A stretch of 7,391 nt of DNA, taken from assembly GCA_964350605.1 (NCBI GenBank), contig CAYGKP010000131.1, positions 1-7,391 of the forward strand, read 5' to 3'. The notes beneath the pieces are model-generated. The model did not search any database. It was not told the origin of the DNA and worked only from the letters and a program-made list of their open reading frames with translations. The stretch is from CAYGKP01 sp964350605 (GTDB taxonomy: Bacteria; Bacteroidota; Bacteroidia; Cytophagales; JAAEPT01). The stretch's first letter is position 1; each line of letters starts with the position of its first letter. A program made the translations under genes and the position numbers. This document shows positions 6,940 through 7,391 of the stretch, one piece after another.

Positions 6940-7391
6940 ATGTCGAGCTACGATCCCAGCACTGAATCCGAGAAGAAGAACCGTTGGAAGGCCCTGGGCC
7001 TGACCACGGGGACGATCACGGCCATGTTGGTCGCGCTACTCGTGACTTCGTGCTGGAAAGCGCCCGGACCGCCTTGGCCCGGTTCGGACTTCGGCATCTT
7101 GGTCGATGTGGCGGGTGGCCAGTCCAGCGGACCGTTGCCCGAACCCGGCGCGCCCCAACCCACACCACCGACGGAAACCACCGTCGATCCGCCCACCTCA
7201 CCCAAGGGTGACAATCCAGTGCCCCCGAGCACTAGCACGCCCACGCCTCCAACCACGACAACGCAACCGCCTCAGCCTGAGGCGACACCGAACCCGTTTC
7301 AGTATAAGCCCGGCGGTGGCCCGGCTGCGAAGCCCGACCCCAACCCCGTCGGTGGCCCTGGTGGTCCCGGCGGCGGAGGCGGTGGTGGCGG
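6940..7391 (+). CDS. TonB/TolA-like energy transducer, N-terminal part (3'-truncated by the window edge)
   Basis: An open frame of 150 complete codons runs off the window end with no stop. The ATG at 6940 has AGGAG just upstream and is the first usual start in frame after the exbD TAA at 6874, which is in the same frame. Residues 1-17 are charged and cytoplasmic (SEKKNRWK), and about 19-37 form one membrane segment (LGLTTGTITAMLVALLVTS). Then comes KAPGPPWPGSDFGILVDVA (40-58), resembling the short conserved 'PP...GI-V-(N/D)-FG' element after the anchor in Bacteroidota TonB-like proteins. From residue 60 the chain is Pro/Thr-rich and then Gly-rich (GGPGGPGGGGGGG at 138-150), the disordered periplasm-spanning part. 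The C-terminal receptor-contacting domain is outside the window, so the TonB call rests on N-terminal architecture and on following ExbB and ExbD directly. A TolA-like role is the alternative. Cys38 ends a lipobox-like VTSC, but an uncleaved anchor is more likely. Confidence 0.8.
   Translation, partial: MSSYDPSTESEKKNRWKALGLTTGTITAMLVALLVTSCWKAPGPPWPGSDFGILVDVAGGQSSGPLPEPGAPQPTPPTETTVDPPTSPKGDNPVPPSTSTPTPPTTTTQPPQPEATPNPFQYKPGGGPAAKPDPNPVGGPGGPGGGGGGG
7351..7391 (+). repeat. Gly-codon-rich low-complexity tract (GGN repeats)
   Basis: The last 41 bases encode Gly-Gly-Pro, Gly-Gly-Pro, then at least seven Gly codons (7369 onward). The codons mix GGC, GGA and GGT, so it is not a pure microsatellite and selection seems to be on glycine. 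The many GG steps could in principle form two-layer G-quadruplexes or allow slippage in multiples of three. It continues past the window edge. Confidence 0.7.

Overview
The window is one continuous, tightly packed plus-strand gene cluster from what looks like a high-GC member of the Bacteroidota (GC about 60% or a little above, judged by eye). The phylum call rests on three things: an HU-CCDC81-type cytoplasmic domain joined through a membrane segment to a SPOR domain, a plug-less outer-membrane barrel of the kind usually annotated 'TonB-dependent receptor' in this phylum, and an ExbB/ExbD/TonB trio with the sequence style of Bacteroidota. Translation starts mostly lack Shine-Dalgarno sequences, which also fits. 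A finer placement (for example a high-GC Flavobacteriales-like lineage) is only a guess.

Layout: (1) 1-2697, a long periplasmic-type TPR protein whose 5' end lies outside the window; (2) 2694-4283, a signal-peptide-bearing beta-barrel protein overlapping the TPR gene by the 4 bases ATGA; (3) 4284-5711, an HU-like/transmembrane/SPOR protein starting at a TTG directly after the TAA of the barrel gene and in the same frame; (4) 5752-6468, a MotA/TolQ/ExbB proton-channel subunit; (5) 6478-6876, an ExbD/TolR stator subunit; (6) 6940-7391, the N-terminal part of a TonB/TolA-like energy transducer that runs off the window end in a Gly-rich tract. The largest gap is 63 bases, so no gene-free stretch over 300 bases exists. 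No RNA genes, mobile elements, CRISPR arrays or convincing terminators were seen.

Together the genes read as parts of one envelope machine. ExbB/ExbD would harvest the proton motive force, the TonB-like protein would carry it across the periplasm, the TPR protein and the barrel would be periplasmic and outer-membrane partners, and the HU-TM-SPOR protein could tie the cytoplasm (possibly DNA) to denuded, often septal, peptidoglycan. The layout recalls the proteobacterial tol-pal operon (TolQ-TolR-TolA plus the TPR protein CpoB) with different outer-membrane parts. Family assignments come from sequence patterns recognised by eye. The joint function is inference.
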